A stretch of 64,000 bases of DNA from CAIUPE01 sp046091665 (GTDB taxonomy: Bacteria; Pseudomonadota; Alphaproteobacteria; Rhizobiales; Beijerinckiaceae), in NCBI GenBank assembly GCA_046091665.1, contig JBJTCD010000017.1:1-64000 (forward strand). Reading direction: 5' to 3'. Of the stretch, positions 50,147-59,228 are shown one piece after another (position 1 is the stretch's first letter; each line of letters opens with the position of its first letter). The translations under genes and the position numbers were made by a program. The notes below the pieces were generated by a model that searched no databases, had not been told where the DNA came from, and worked only from the letters and a program-made list of their open reading frames with translations.

Positions 50147-50779
50147 TCACCGCAACGACGCACAAGCTTTTGCTAATTCTGTTATCCGTTTCCAATCGCC
50201 CGCTTTCACAGCAGCAGCAGGCGTGATCCATGAGCCGCCGACACAGACAACATTCGGGAGCGCGAGATAGGATTTCGCTTTCGCTTCATCAATGCCGCCG
50301 GTTGGACAAAAAATAAGATGCGGCAAAGGCGCTGAAAGTGATTTGAGATAAGCAACACCGCCGGCGGGTTCTGCCGGAAAAAATTTCAAGATATGAAACC
50401 CAAGTTCAGCCATCGTCATCGCTTCACTTGCGGTGGCAACACCGGGAAGCAAAGGTACGCCAGCATGCGCGGCCGCTTCCGCAAGTTTAAGTGTTGAACC
50501 GGGGCTCACAAGAAAACGCGAACCTGCCGAACGTGCTTCCTCAACTTGACTGGCCGATAAAACCGTACCCGCTCCGACAATCGCATCAGGCACAGCATGT
50601 GCAATCGCTTCAATGGCTTTCAACGCGCCTTCGGTTCTCAAGGTGACTTCAAGAACAGGCAGACCACCTTCAACAAGCGCTTGCGCGAGAGGCACCGCAT
50701 CATCAGGACCATGAACGGTGAGCACCGGAATGACCGGTGCGCGTTTCAAGATCGCAAGAAGCCCCGCATTATGATCCAT
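50147..50779 (-). CDS. eda: KDPG/KHG aldolase
   Basis: A 210-residue class I aldolase of the Eda type that splits 2-keto-3-deoxy-6-phosphogluconate (or related keto-deoxy acids) into pyruvate and an aldehyde. Seen: PVIPVLTVHGPDDAVPLAQAL near residue 15, the Glu in LEVTLRTEGALKAI near 44, AGTVLSASQVEEA near 71, and the Schiff-base Lys in FHILKFFPAEPAGGVAYLK near 132 and FCPTGGIDEAKAKSYL near 160. Its ATG lies 10 nt after the RND pump gene, so it is the last gene of that operon; functionally it fits better with the sugar-acid genes nearby. The longer ORF start (50905) overlaps the pump and is rejected. Confidence 0.9.
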   Translation of the reverse strand: MDHNAGLLAILKRAPVIPVLTVHGPDDAVPLAQALVEGGLPVLEVTLRTEGALKAIEAIAHAVPDAIVGAGTVLSASQVEEARSAGSRFLVSPGSTLKLAEAAAHAGVPLLPGVATASEAMTMAELGFHILKFFPAEPAGGVAYLKSLSAPLPHLIFCPTGGIDEAKAKSYLALPNVVCVGGSWITPAAAVKAGDWKRITELAKACASLR

Positions 50780-50789
50780 CAATCCGATC

Positions 50790-53700
50790 CTATTCAGCAG
50801 GCGTTGGTTCGAGTGACGGTGCGCCTGTTTTTGCAAGACGCTTCGCTTCTTTCTTTGCCGCCCGCGCTTCACGACGACGCTGACGCGCCGCAGAAAGATT
50901 GGCAATCAGCATCAATGCAGCGGGCGTCACGACCAGAGTGAGGATCGTCGCGAAACCCAAACCAAACACGATCGCTGCAGACAAATGCGTCCACCATTGC
51001 GTTGACGGTGCGCCAATTGCGATGTCGCGATTGACGAAATCGAGATTGATCCCGAAAGCAATCGCCAACACGCCGAGAATGGCCGTGACCGCTGTCAAAA
51101 CCACCGGGCGTGCACGTTCGCGACAGGTCTCAATGACCGCATCATAAGCGCTCACACCTTCATGTCTTAACCGATCATAAGTATCAATCAGCACGATGTT
51201 GTTGTTCACGATCACGCCGGCATTCGCGATGATGCCAATACCCGTCATCACAACGCCGAAGGATTGACCCATAATCATCAAGCCGAGCAAGACGCCGATG
51301 GTCGAAAGCACAACGGCGGAAAGCACCAGCAAGACGCTTGTGAATTTATTAAATTGCGCAAGCAAAATCGCAAAGATCAAGAACATCGCGGTGCCGAACG
51401 CTTTCGACAAGAAGGCGCCGGCTTTGGCCCGTTCTTCGTCTTCACCCTTCAGCTTGAAGATCACGCCCGGTCCAAGATCCGTCTTCGACAGAGCGTCGAT
51501 CACTTGTTGTTGCACAACGGCCGACTGCACACCTTCAGCGACATTCGATGAAAGTGTGATCACACGGCTACCAGCCACGCGATTCAGCTGACCCACGCGC
51601 GGACTTGGTGTGCGGGTTACGAAATTGCCAATTGGTACCGATCCCACTTGCGTGTTGATCCGCAATTCTTCGATATCGTCGAGCGTGCGCTTGTCTTCAG
51701 GAAAACGCAGAATGAGATCGACGGATTTATCCGTATCATTCGGGCGATATTCTGAAATTTTCACACCATTGGTGACAAGCTGCAATGCTGCACCGACGCT
51801 TGTGGCACTCGCGCCATATTTGGCGGCTTCCGCTTTATCAACATTGATCGTCCAATCAATTCCCGGCAAAGCAAGACCATTGTCGAGATCCCGTATTTCG
51901 GGAATCTTCCCAAGCACAGCCTCAACTTTTTTCGCTGCCGGAATGAGATAGGCTGGATCAAGCGCAGAGAGTTGCACTTGGATGGCTTTACCCGTCGGAG
52001 GTCCGCCTTTCGGCGCAGTCACTTCAATCGACACGCCGGAAATATCAGCGGTCTTTGTGCGGATATCTTCCATAATCACGTGGGCAGGACGACGATGTTG
52101 CCAATCGATAAATTCGAATTGAATTGATCCGATTGTATCTTCAGAGACTTCGCTTGAGCCTTTCTGGCTTTCACCCGAACGCGCATAGACGGTCTTCAGT
52201 TCATTCATCGGCAGAATGCGTTCTTCAACTTGACGAACGAGCTGATCTTTCTCCGTGATGGAAAGATTGCCGCGCGCATGAATCTGCACGATGCCGTAAT
52301 CAGGTTCGACATTCGGGAAAAATTCAACACCTTTACCAAACACGCCATAGGCTTTGATCACGGCAACCAACATGAAGAATGCCGCAGCAAGAGTGAGGCC
52401 CGGATGTTTCACGCAGAAACGAACAAGGCGCATATAGAGACCCTTCTCGCGCGCACGATCATCATGCGGATGATCGGCAGCTTTACCGAGAAGTGCGCCA
52501 AGGGTTGGCGTGAAAAACAACGCCACCGCAAGCGAAGCTGAAAGCGTCGCGATCAAAGTGAGCGGCATATATTTCATAAATTCGCCGACAATCCCCGGCC
52601 AGAACAGCAGAGGTGAGAATGCTGCAACGCGCGTCAATGTCGCTGAAATAACAGGACCCGCCATACGTTTCGCCGCCAAGGAGAAAGCCTGTTTGGGATC
52701 CATGCCTTCAGCCAAGCGACGTTCCGCATATTCAGAAACAATGATCGCGTCATCGACCAGCATCCCGACCGCAAGAATAAGCGAGAACAACACGACAATA
52801 TTGACGGTGAGACCGGCCAATTGCAGCGCGAGAATGCCTGCCAAGAAAGATCCTGGAATTGCAATGCCAATAAAAAGCGAGGGACGACCACCCAAAACCA
52901 ACATCATGATTACGAGCACAAGCAGAACGGCGGTCACGACACTGTTTTGCAATTCGTGCAACATATCGCGAATGGTTTTTGATTTGTCCTGACTGAATGT
53001 GACAGAAACGGTGCCCGGCCAAGAGGCTTGCAATTTGCCGACAACATATTTGACCGCATCAACCGTTTCGATGAGGTTCGATCCGGTGCGTTTTGACACT
53101 TCAATCGTGATCGCAGACTTGCCATTCACACGTGTGATTGAGGTTGCGTCTTTAAAGGTTGGTCGCACTTCGGCGACATCACCCAAAGTGACACTAGCGC
53201 CCGCAGACGCTGTCACTGGTAATTTCAAAATATCTTCGGGTCTTTCAATCAGCGCAGGAACTTTCACCGCAAAGCGACCGGTGCCGCCCTCAAGCGCACC
53301 GGCAGCCACAAGACTATTCGATTGCGAAACGCCACCGATCAAACTGTCGAGGCTGATGCCATAGCTTTTCATCAACATCGGCTCGGCAATGATTTCTACA
53401 ACTTCATCGCGCGCGCCTTTGAGATCAGCAGACAACACGCCGGGAATCGCTTCAATCGCATTCTTCGTACCGCGCGCGATGCGCAACAAAGTGCGCTCCG
53501 GCACATCGCCGGTTAGACCGACAACAAGAACCGGGAAGAGCGAGAGATTGACTTCACGGACTGTAGGCTGATCTGCGTCTTTCGGTAGATCCCGTTTCGC
53601 ATCATCAACTTTGGCACGCACATCTGCGACAGCCTTTGTCGAGTCAAATCCCGCTTGAAATTCGAGAAGAACAAAGCCACCGCCTTCAAAGGCGGTTGAA

Positions 53701-53945
53701 CGCATTTCTTTGACATTAGAAACGGATTTTAGCTGCGTCTCCATCGGACGTAGCAAGAGTCGCTCCGCATCTTCAGGGCTGATCCCGCGTTGCGAGAGTT
53801 GCACATAGACGATCGGCACGCGCACATCAGGCTCAGCCTCTTTCGGAATTGTCATATAGGCAACAAATCCAGCAAGAAGAAGAAAGGCGAGAAACGCAAG
53901 CGTCAGCCGCGCATGCGAAATGGCAAAATCAATGGGATTTTTCAT
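50790..53945 (-). CDS. RND-family efflux permease (AcrB/MdtB-like)
   Basis: A 1051-residue inner-membrane RND pump: transmembrane helix 1 near residues 9-31, a large periplasmic domain, helices 2-6, a second periplasmic domain and helices 8-12. The proton-relay Asp pair is in GMLVDDAIIVSEYAERRLAEG near residue 400, and VIVNNNIVLIDTYDRLRHEG near 920 is the matching helix 10 region. LRRPMETQLKSVSNVKEMRS near 64 belongs to the family. It exports drugs, dyes or fatty-acid-like compounds with the adaptor encoded upstream; no outer-membrane factor gene lies here. The charged C-tail (ARQRRREARAAKKEAKRLAK) is cytoplasmic. Confidence 0.93.
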   Translation of the reverse strand: MKNPIDFAISHARLTLAFLAFLLLAGFVAYMTIPKEAEPDVRVPIVYVQLSQRGISPEDAERLLLRPMETQLKSVSNVKEMRSTAFEGGGFVLLEFQAGFDSTKAVADVRAKVDDAKRDLPKDADQPTVREVNLSLFPVLVVGLTGDVPERTLLRIARGTKNAIEAIPGVLSADLKGARDEVVEIIAEPMLMKSYGISLDSLIGGVSQSNSLVAAGALEGGTGRFAVKVPALIERPEDILKLPVTASAGASVTLGDVAEVRPTFKDATSITRVNGKSAITIEVSKRTGSNLIETVDAVKYVVGKLQASWPGTVSVTFSQDKSKTIRDMLHELQNSVVTAVLLVLVIMMLVLGGRPSLFIGIAIPGSFLAGILALQLAGLTVNIVVLFSLILAVGMLVDDAIIVSEYAERRLAEGMDPKQAFSLAAKRMAGPVISATLTRVAAFSPLLFWPGIVGEFMKYMPLTLIATLSASLAVALFFTPTLGALLGKAADHPHDDRAREKGLYMRLVRFCVKHPGLTLAAAFFMLVAVIKAYGVFGKGVEFFPNVEPDYGIVQIHARGNLSITEKDQLVRQVEERILPMNELKTVYARSGESQKGSSEVSEDTIGSIQFEFIDWQHRRPAHVIMEDIRTKTADISGVSIEVTAPKGGPPTGKAIQVQLSALDPAYLIPAAKKVEAVLGKIPEIRDLDNGLALPGIDWTINVDKAEAAKYGASATSVGAALQLVTNGVKISEYRPNDTDKSVDLILRFPEDKRTLDDIEELRINTQVGSVPIGNFVTRTPSPRVGQLNRVAGSRVITLSSNVAEGVQSAVVQQQVIDALSKTDLGPGVIFKLKGEDEERAKAGAFLSKAFGTAMFLIFAILLAQFNKFTSVLLVLSAVVLSTIGVLLGLMIMGQSFGVVMTGIGIIANAGVIVNNNIVLIDTYDRLRHEGVSAYDAVIETCRERARPVVLTAVTAILGVLAIAFGINLDFVNRDIAIGAPSTQWWTHLSAAIVFGLGFATILTLVVTPAALMLIANLSAARQRRREARAAKKEAKRLAKTGAPSLEPTPAE

Positions 53946-53971
53946 AAGGGTCAGTCCCTAATCCGAATGCA

Positions 53972-55033
53972 TTAACCGAGTTTCATCGGAACGGGTTCAA
54001 CCACCTGTCCCTCTTTCACAAAATCCTGTCCTTGCACGATGATCTGTGCACCGGCTTGAATGCCGGAAACGAAAAGATAATCCGTTTGGTCTTCAACCAA
54101 CCCCACCGGAACAAAAGCCACTTTATTGTCTTGACCAACCACACGCACGCCAAGCTTGCCTTCCGCCGAGAAGGTCAGAGCCGAACGCGCCACTTTCGTC
54201 GCATCAACAGGCGCGAGATAAAGCGTGACTTCTGCCGTCACACCATCCGCAATTTTACGTTCGGGATTGGCGAGGCTCACATCGATGCGATAGGTGCGCG
54301 TTTGCGGGCTCGCGCGGTTGGAAATGAACCGCACAGTGCCAGACGCTTCTTCGCCACCGATCAACCGCACATCGGCTTTGTCGCCCACTTTCACGCCGGC
54401 CAAGCGGCGTTCCGAAATTTCAACAACCGCCAACATCGGATCAAGCGACATGACTTCAGCGACAGGTGCACCAGGCTGCAAGCTCTGACCCAAAGTTGCC
54501 GGCACTTCATTGATGATGCCTGACACAGGCGCCAGTACTGTTCCGCGATCGCGCTCTGCTTGAGCGGCAGCCAATTGTGCTTGCGCCGCTTTCAAATCCG
54601 CTTCGAATTGCGCAATGCCGAGCTTGGCAAGATTGCCGCTTTCAACAAGCACGCGCTTGGCTTCATATTCTTTTTGACGCTGCTCGACACGCGCTTGCGC
54701 TTGTTGAACATTTGATTCACGCGCCTCATCGGAGAGCACCGCAATCACATCACCCTGCTTTACGACTGAACCACGACGCACTGTCAATTCAGTCACAACG
54801 CCGCTCGCGCGAGCAATCGCCATCGTGCGAACATCTGCTTCGGTGCGTCCGGACAAAGTGAGTTTTCGTGAACGCGGTTCAACAGACGCTGGTAAAACTG
54901 AAACTTGAAATGGTTTTGTTTCAACCACTTTTGTGTTTGCGGGCGGTGCTTCCTTTTTTGTCATAGCGCCTGACGCAATCCAAGCGACGGCTCCGATGAC
55001 GAGAAGAATGGCGGTGATACGGCTCCAAAGCAT
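53972..55033 (-). CDS. Efflux RND periplasmic adaptor subunit (MFP)
   Basis: A 353-residue membrane fusion protein. N-terminal anchor (WSRITAILLVIGAVAWIASG), barrel-sandwich hybrid domain halves ARASGVVTELTVRRGSVVKQ near residue 72 and VLAPVSGIINEVPATLGQSL near 160, a coiled-coil hairpin between (VQQAQARVEQRQKEYEAKRV), and a beta-barrel with GVKVGDKADVRLIGGE near 206. It bridges the RND pump and an outer-membrane channel. ATG 55033 with AGGA 8 nt upstream is taken; the longer reading begins inside the tetR end. The pump gene follows 26 nt later. Confidence 0.92.
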   Translation of the reverse strand: MLWSRITAILLVIGAVAWIASGAMTKKEAPPANTKVVETKPFQVSVLPASVEPRSRKLTLSGRTEADVRTMAIARASGVVTELTVRRGSVVKQGDVIAVLSDEARESNVQQAQARVEQRQKEYEAKRVLVESGNLAKLGIAQFEADLKAAQAQLAAAQAERDRGTVLAPVSGIINEVPATLGQSLQPGAPVAEVMSLDPMLAVVEISERRLAGVKVGDKADVRLIGGEEASGTVRFISNRASPQTRTYRIDVSLANPERKIADGVTAEVTLYLAPVDATKVARSALTFSAEGKLGVRVVGQDNKVAFVPVGLVEDQTDYLFVSGIQAGAQIIVQGQDFVKEGQVVEPVPMKLG

Positions 55034-55059
55034 AGTGAGTTTCCTAGCGAGACGGTAGA

Positions 55060-55689
55060 TTACGTTAAGAGAGAATGAGAACAAGGACGAAGGGACAGAG
55101 TACCGCACAAAACAGCACCGATAAGATCGAGAAGCGTTGCAACTTCGGTTTCACTTTCAAAATCGGGATCAAGCGCGCGACGGCGGATGAGCCCATCGGA
55201 GAGGGTCAGGATCAACCGCGCCACCGCATCAAGATCAATCGAATTTGGAATTTCACCCTTTGATCGCGCTTTTTCGCATACGGCAATGATGCCGCGCCGG
55301 ACTTCCGCTTGAACGCCTCCCATGACATCGGCAATCGCAGGATTGCGCGCAGCTTCGCTCCAGATTTCGAGCGTTAGAACGGCTTTTTCTTTCGGTTTTT
55401 CAATAAAATGGCGGCGACCCAAGGAGCGGAACGCCCCCATCAGATCAACTATATCCACTAAAGCGGCAAAATCACCGGCGATTTCGGCCCGATCCCGCTC
55501 GATGAGAGCGAGAATCAACGCGTCTTTTGAGGGAAAATAGCGATAAAGATTTCCGGGAACCATGCCCGCCTCACCGGCCACATCCTGCATCGTCGTTCGG
55601 TGGAAGCCGGAACGGGTAAAACAGGTCTCCGCCGCATCAAGAATCTGCGGGCGACGGTCCAAATGGCGGGGGGCACGGGCAAGGGACAT
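55060..55689 (-). CDS. TetR-family repressor of RND operon
   Basis: A 209-residue TetR/AcrR regulator. The N-terminal helix-turn-helix is RRPQILDAAETCFTRSGFHR, then TTMQDVAGEAGMVPGNLYRY and FPSKDALILALIERDRAEIA (residues 11-66). The C-terminal domain is all helical and would bind the pump substrate. It is the first gene of the tetR-adaptor-pump-eda operon; the palindrome GAATGAACGTTCATTC 18 bp upstream of its start is the likely autoregulatory operator. Confidence 0.92.
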   Translation of the reverse strand: MSLARAPRHLDRRPQILDAAETCFTRSGFHRTTMQDVAGEAGMVPGNLYRYFPSKDALILALIERDRAEIAGDFAALVDIVDLMGAFRSLGRRHFIEKPKEKAVLTLEIWSEAARNPAIADVMGGVQAEVRRGIIAVCEKARSKGEIPNSIDLDAVARLILTLSDGLIRRRALDPDFESETEVATLLDLIGAVLCGTLSLRPCSHSLLT

Positions 55690-55706
55690 GGTGCAACGCA
55701 GTTAGT

Positions 55707-55722
55707 GAATGAACGTTCATTC
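55707..55722. promoter_or_regulatory. TetR operator palindrome
   Basis: GAATGAACGTTCATTC is a perfect 16-bp palindrome; flanking GTTAGT and ACTAAC extend the symmetry. It lies 18 bp before the tetR ATG, in its promoter, and can also influence the divergent protease gene. Confidence 0.85.
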
Positions 55723-55847
55723 GTCAACTAACCAGCGGTTGTGTTCACGTAAGCGTTTTGCGCGCTATCCGGAGGCGCGGGACAGGTCTAGCTTGGCCTG
55801 ACCCTAGCGGGAGGGAGCTCCCCTTCCCCTTTTTCGGAGGCGCGTCC

Positions 55848-56990
55848 ATGCGGTGGTCAGTTGAGCTTGGCCGGATCGCCGGAACAGCGGTCAGGGTCCA
55901 TGTCACATTTCTCTTATTCCTCGCCTTTATTGGCATCCTTGTTTATCGCGCCAATGGGCCGGCTGCGGCATGGGACACGCTCGCTTTCATCATTTTGATT
56001 TTCATGTGTGTTGTTGCACATGAATTTGGTCATGTGCTGATGGCGCGCCGCTTTGGTGCAAGGACGCGTGATGTAACGCTTTTCCCCATTGGCGGCGTTG
56101 CTACTATTGAACGCATACCGGAAAAGCCGAGCCAAGAAATTCTCGTGGCGCTCGCTGGACCCTTAGTCAATCTTTTGATTGCTGTTGTTGTGATGATTTT
56201 CTATGGGCATTCATTAAGCCAGCAAGATTTCAACGCCATCGGTAATTCTGAAACAAGTCTCGCGCTGCGCATCGCTGCGGCCAATCTCATGCTCATGACT
56301 TTTAACTTGATTCCCGCTTTCCCGATGGATGGCGGTCGTGTGCTGCGCGCGCTACTTGCGCTCAAATGGAGCCGGTCACGCGCAACTAAAATTGCTGCGA
56401 GCATTGGTCAAATCTTTGCCTTCGCCCTTGGCTTTTTAGGTCTATTTGGCAATCCGTTTTTGATCATCATTGCCGCGTTTGTCTTTATTGCCGCGGGTGC
56501 CGAAGCCGATGCTGCTGTGCTGCATGACAGCGCACGTGATCTCACTGTCGGAGAAGCCATGTTGACCGAATATTCAACACTTCATCCCTCTGACACGATT
56601 GGAACAAGTGTTGAAAAACTCATTCGTTCAAGTGATGACGTTTTTCCGGTGATTGATGAAACAGGACGCGCCTTTGGCTTTGTCACAAGACTTGCATTGC
56701 TTGAAGCTTTGTCCCATCAAATGGATACGACACCCGTGTCGTCCCTGATGACGCTCTTCGAAAACACAATCAGACAAGATGATAATCTCGAAAAAGTGCT
56801 CTCACGCTTCGAGACTGAAGAACAACCTGCCTTCATTGTCGGTGAACCGGATGGACGCGCCATCGGATTGTTGACGCGCGCATCTTTGGCGCAAGCGATC
56901 TTGATCCATACGGCACGACCCGGCTGGCACAGTCATCGCGGCGGTTTAATCGCCGCGAGTTTACCGGGTTTCAAAAAACGCGCGCTGTAA
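55848..56990 (+). CDS. Site-2-type M50 metalloprotease with CBS domains
   Basis: A 380-residue membrane metalloprotease. Zinc ligands are in VVAHEFGHVLMARRFG (HExxH, residue 60) and MDGGRVLRALLAL (the distal Asp, near 163). About six membrane segments lie in residues 20-225. The C-terminal half has two CBS domains (LTVGEAMLTEYSTLHPSDTI near 240 and VSSLMTLFENTIRQDDNLEK near 300) that may sense nucleotides. The family cleaves membrane proteins such as anti-sigma factors; the target here is unknown. GGAGG precedes ATG 55848; the longer ORF start is rejected. Convergent with an SDR gene. Confidence 0.92.
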   Translation: MRWSVELGRIAGTAVRVHVTFLLFLAFIGILVYRANGPAAAWDTLAFIILIFMCVVAHEFGHVLMARRFGARTRDVTLFPIGGVATIERIPEKPSQEILVALAGPLVNLLIAVVVMIFYGHSLSQQDFNAIGNSETSLALRIAAANLMLMTFNLIPAFPMDGGRVLRALLALKWSRSRATKIAASIGQIFAFALGFLGLFGNPFLIIIAAFVFIAAGAEADAAVLHDSARDLTVGEAMLTEYSTLHPSDTIGTSVEKLIRSSDDVFPVIDETGRAFGFVTRLALLEALSHQMDTTPVSSLMTLFENTIRQDDNLEKVLSRFETEEQPAFIVGEPDGRAIGLLTRASLAQAILIHTARPGWHSHRGGLIAASLPGFKKRAL

Positions 56991-56992
56991 AA

Positions 56993-57751
56993 TCAACCAC
57001 GTCCGACGAGTGGCATTTTCGTTGCCATCACGGTCAAAGTGAGCACATTCGCATCAAGCGGAAGGCTCGCCATATAAACAACGGACTGCGCAACATAAGC
57101 GACATTCATTGTTGGCTCTGCTCGAATTTGCAGATCCGCCTGCAACACGCCTGAATTCATTTTCGAGGTCATGTCGGTTGCCGCATTGCCAATATCAATC
57201 TGTCCGCAAGCGATATCGTATTTACGACCATCAAGTGCGGTTGATTTCGTCAACCCCGTAATCGCGTGTTTGGTTGCGGTATAGGGCGCGGAATTCGGAC
57301 GCGGCGTTTGTGATGAGATTGAACCATTATTAATGATGCGACCACCGCGCGGATTTTGATCTTTCATGATCCGAAACGCTTCTTGCGTGCACAAGAAAGC
57401 CGAAGTGAGATTAGCATTCAAAACCGTCTGCCATTGATCAAATGTCAAATCTTCAAGATTGATCGGCGGCGCATTGGAGCCTGCATTGTTGAACAAGACA
57501 TCAAGCCGCCCAAAGCGTTCTTTTGTTTTGGCAAATAAGGTTGCAACGGCCTTCGGATCTCCAAGATCGGTCGAGACCGCAAGCGTCGGCACATTATAAG
57601 AAGCACCAAGTTTCGCAGTTTCATCAAGCGCATCTTGACGGCGACCCGCCAAGACAACGTTATAGCCTTCTTTCATCATCGCGAGCGTCACGGCCCGACC
57701 AATGCCGGAGCCTGCACCCGTGATCATTGCAATTTTACCTTGCCCACTCAT
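56993..57751 (-). CDS. Short-chain dehydrogenase/reductase
   Basis: A 252-residue classical SDR. Nucleotide motif TGAGSGIGRAVTLAMM near residue 11, GRRQDALDE near 36 (Arg residues suggest NADP preference), NNAGSNAPPINLEDLTFDQW near 88, NNGSISSQTPRPNSAPYTAT near 139 with the catalytic Ser, and YTATKHAITGLTKSTAL near 155 with Tyr-x3-Lys. Substrate unknown. It follows the omega-aminotransferase gene by 37 nt on the same strand, so an amino-alcohol or amino-acid-semialdehyde role is possible. Confidence 0.87.
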   Translation of the reverse strand: MSGQGKIAMITGAGSGIGRAVTLAMMKEGYNVVLAGRRQDALDETAKLGASYNVPTLAVSTDLGDPKAVATLFAKTKERFGRLDVLFNNAGSNAPPINLEDLTFDQWQTVLNANLTSAFLCTQEAFRIMKDQNPRGGRIINNGSISSQTPRPNSAPYTATKHAITGLTKSTALDGRKYDIACGQIDIGNAATDMTSKMNSGVLQADLQIRAEPTMNVAYVAQSVVYMASLPLDANVLTLTVMATKMPLVGRG

Positions 57752-57788
57752 TCGTCAATCCGTTCTTCTCGAGAGCCTGTTCAATTCA

Positions 57789-59147
57789 TCACGCCGCGAG
57801 TCGCGACAAGGCGCGACCGAAGCGGTCAAAGATATCATCAATTTGCTTTTCCGTGATGATCAAGGGCGGGCAGAAAGCGATGATGTCACCAATCGCACGA
57901 ATGATCAGCCCCTCTTCATGACAAAGCTCTGAAAGCTTCAATCCAGTAGCACCAGGCTTTTCAAATGCTGCCTTTGTTTTCTTGTCCGCGACGAGCTCCA
58001 TCGCACCAATCATTCCCACACCGCGCGTTTCACCAACAAGCGGATGATCTTTGAAGGAATGCAAACGCTCAAGGAAACGTGGACTTAATTGCGGAACACG
58101 CTGCATCAAGCCACGCTCTTCAATGATGTCTAGATTTTCATTCGCAACCGCCATCGCGAGCGGATGGCCTGAGGTTGTGAAGCCGTGACCAAAAACACCA
58201 ATCTTCGCCGTGTTATCCGCGATCACATTGTAAATTTCATTGGTGAAGACAATGGCTGCCAGGGGCACATAAGATGATGTGATTTGCTTCGAACACACCA
58301 TGATGTCCGGTTCAATTCCATATGTCGTGCAGCCCCAAGTGGTTCCTGTACGACCAAAGCCGTTAATAACTTCGTCAGCGATCAGCAGCACATCATATTT
58401 ACGGCATACGGCTTGAATTTTTGGCCAATAAGTACGCGGAGGAACAAACACCCCACCCGCACCCATTACGGGCTCGCCAATGAAAGCGGCAACCGTTTCC
58501 GGACCTTCCGCCAAAATTTTATCTTCCAATTCTTTCGCAAGGCGCGTTGCAAAATCTTCTTCGCTTTCGCCCGGTTCAGCATAACGCCAGTGATGCGCGC
58601 AGCTGACATGTTTAAATTGCGGGAAGGGCACATCAAAATCACGATGATTGTTCGGCAATCCCGTCAAGCTCGCCGAAACCAATGTGATGCCGTGATAGGC
58701 TTTGATGCGCGAGATGATTTTCTTTTTATTCGGACGACCAAGTGCGTTGTTGTAATACCACACCATTTTTACAACGGTGTCATTCGCCTCAGAGCCTGAA
58801 TTGGTGAAATGCGCTTTGCCCATTTTGCCAGGCGCCATTTTTACCATGCGCTCGGCAAGCGCGATCGCTTGCGGATGGGATTTATGCGAGAAGGAATGAT
58901 AATATGGAAGTTCGCTCATTTGTTTAGCAGCGGCCTTTGCCAGACGCTCCTCACCAAAGCCGACCGCGACACTCCAAAGACCTGCCATCGCTTCGATATA
59001 TTCCTTACCCGAGTCATCATAAACATGGATGCCTTTACCATGTGTGATGATCATCGGGCCCACTTGTTCATGACGACGCGCATTTGTGACAGGATGAAAA
59101 TAAAATTCGATATCGCGTGCAGCGAGTGAATTCGGATTGGCGGTCAT
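57789..59147 (-). CDS. Class III aminotransferase (omega-amino acid:pyruvate type)
   Basis: A 452-residue fold-type I class III PLP aminotransferase. N-terminal FYFHPVTNARRHEQVGPMII, YHSFSHKSHPQAIALAERMV near residue 84, the GSEANDTVVKMVWYYNNALG helix near 117, AYHGITLVSASLTGLPNNH near 148, the PLP Asp in LLIADEVINGFGRTGTTWGC near 254 and the Schiff-base Lys in MVCSKQITSSYVPLAA near 286. It converts an amine or omega-amino acid to the aldehyde, usually with pyruvate. The substrate class cannot be fixed. AGGAG before two adjacent ATGs; the second is chosen for spacing. Confidence 0.92.
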   Translation of the reverse strand: MTANPNSLAARDIEFYFHPVTNARRHEQVGPMIITHGKGIHVYDDSGKEYIEAMAGLWSVAVGFGEERLAKAAAKQMSELPYYHSFSHKSHPQAIALAERMVKMAPGKMGKAHFTNSGSEANDTVVKMVWYYNNALGRPNKKKIISRIKAYHGITLVSASLTGLPNNHRDFDVPFPQFKHVSCAHHWRYAEPGESEEDFATRLAKELEDKILAEGPETVAAFIGEPVMGAGGVFVPPRTYWPKIQAVCRKYDVLLIADEVINGFGRTGTTWGCTTYGIEPDIMVCSKQITSSYVPLAAIVFTNEIYNVIADNTAKIGVFGHGFTTSGHPLAMAVANENLDIIEERGLMQRVPQLSPRFLERLHSFKDHPLVGETRGVGMIGAMELVADKKTKAAFEKPGATGLKLSELCHEEGLIIRAIGDIIAFCPPLIITEKQIDDIFDRFGRALSRLAA

Positions 59148-59228
59148 CATCGACTCCTAAACGGGGAACACTTGGGCACGATAGCGTGCCACGCGGCTAA
59201 AGAAAACCGTCGAGCCCTGCAGGAACGA

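Noticed and set aside
50010..50270. 86-residue ORF over the composite repeat
   Set aside because: It translates repeat sequence and the antisense of the eda 3' end; no ribosome-binding site or family features.
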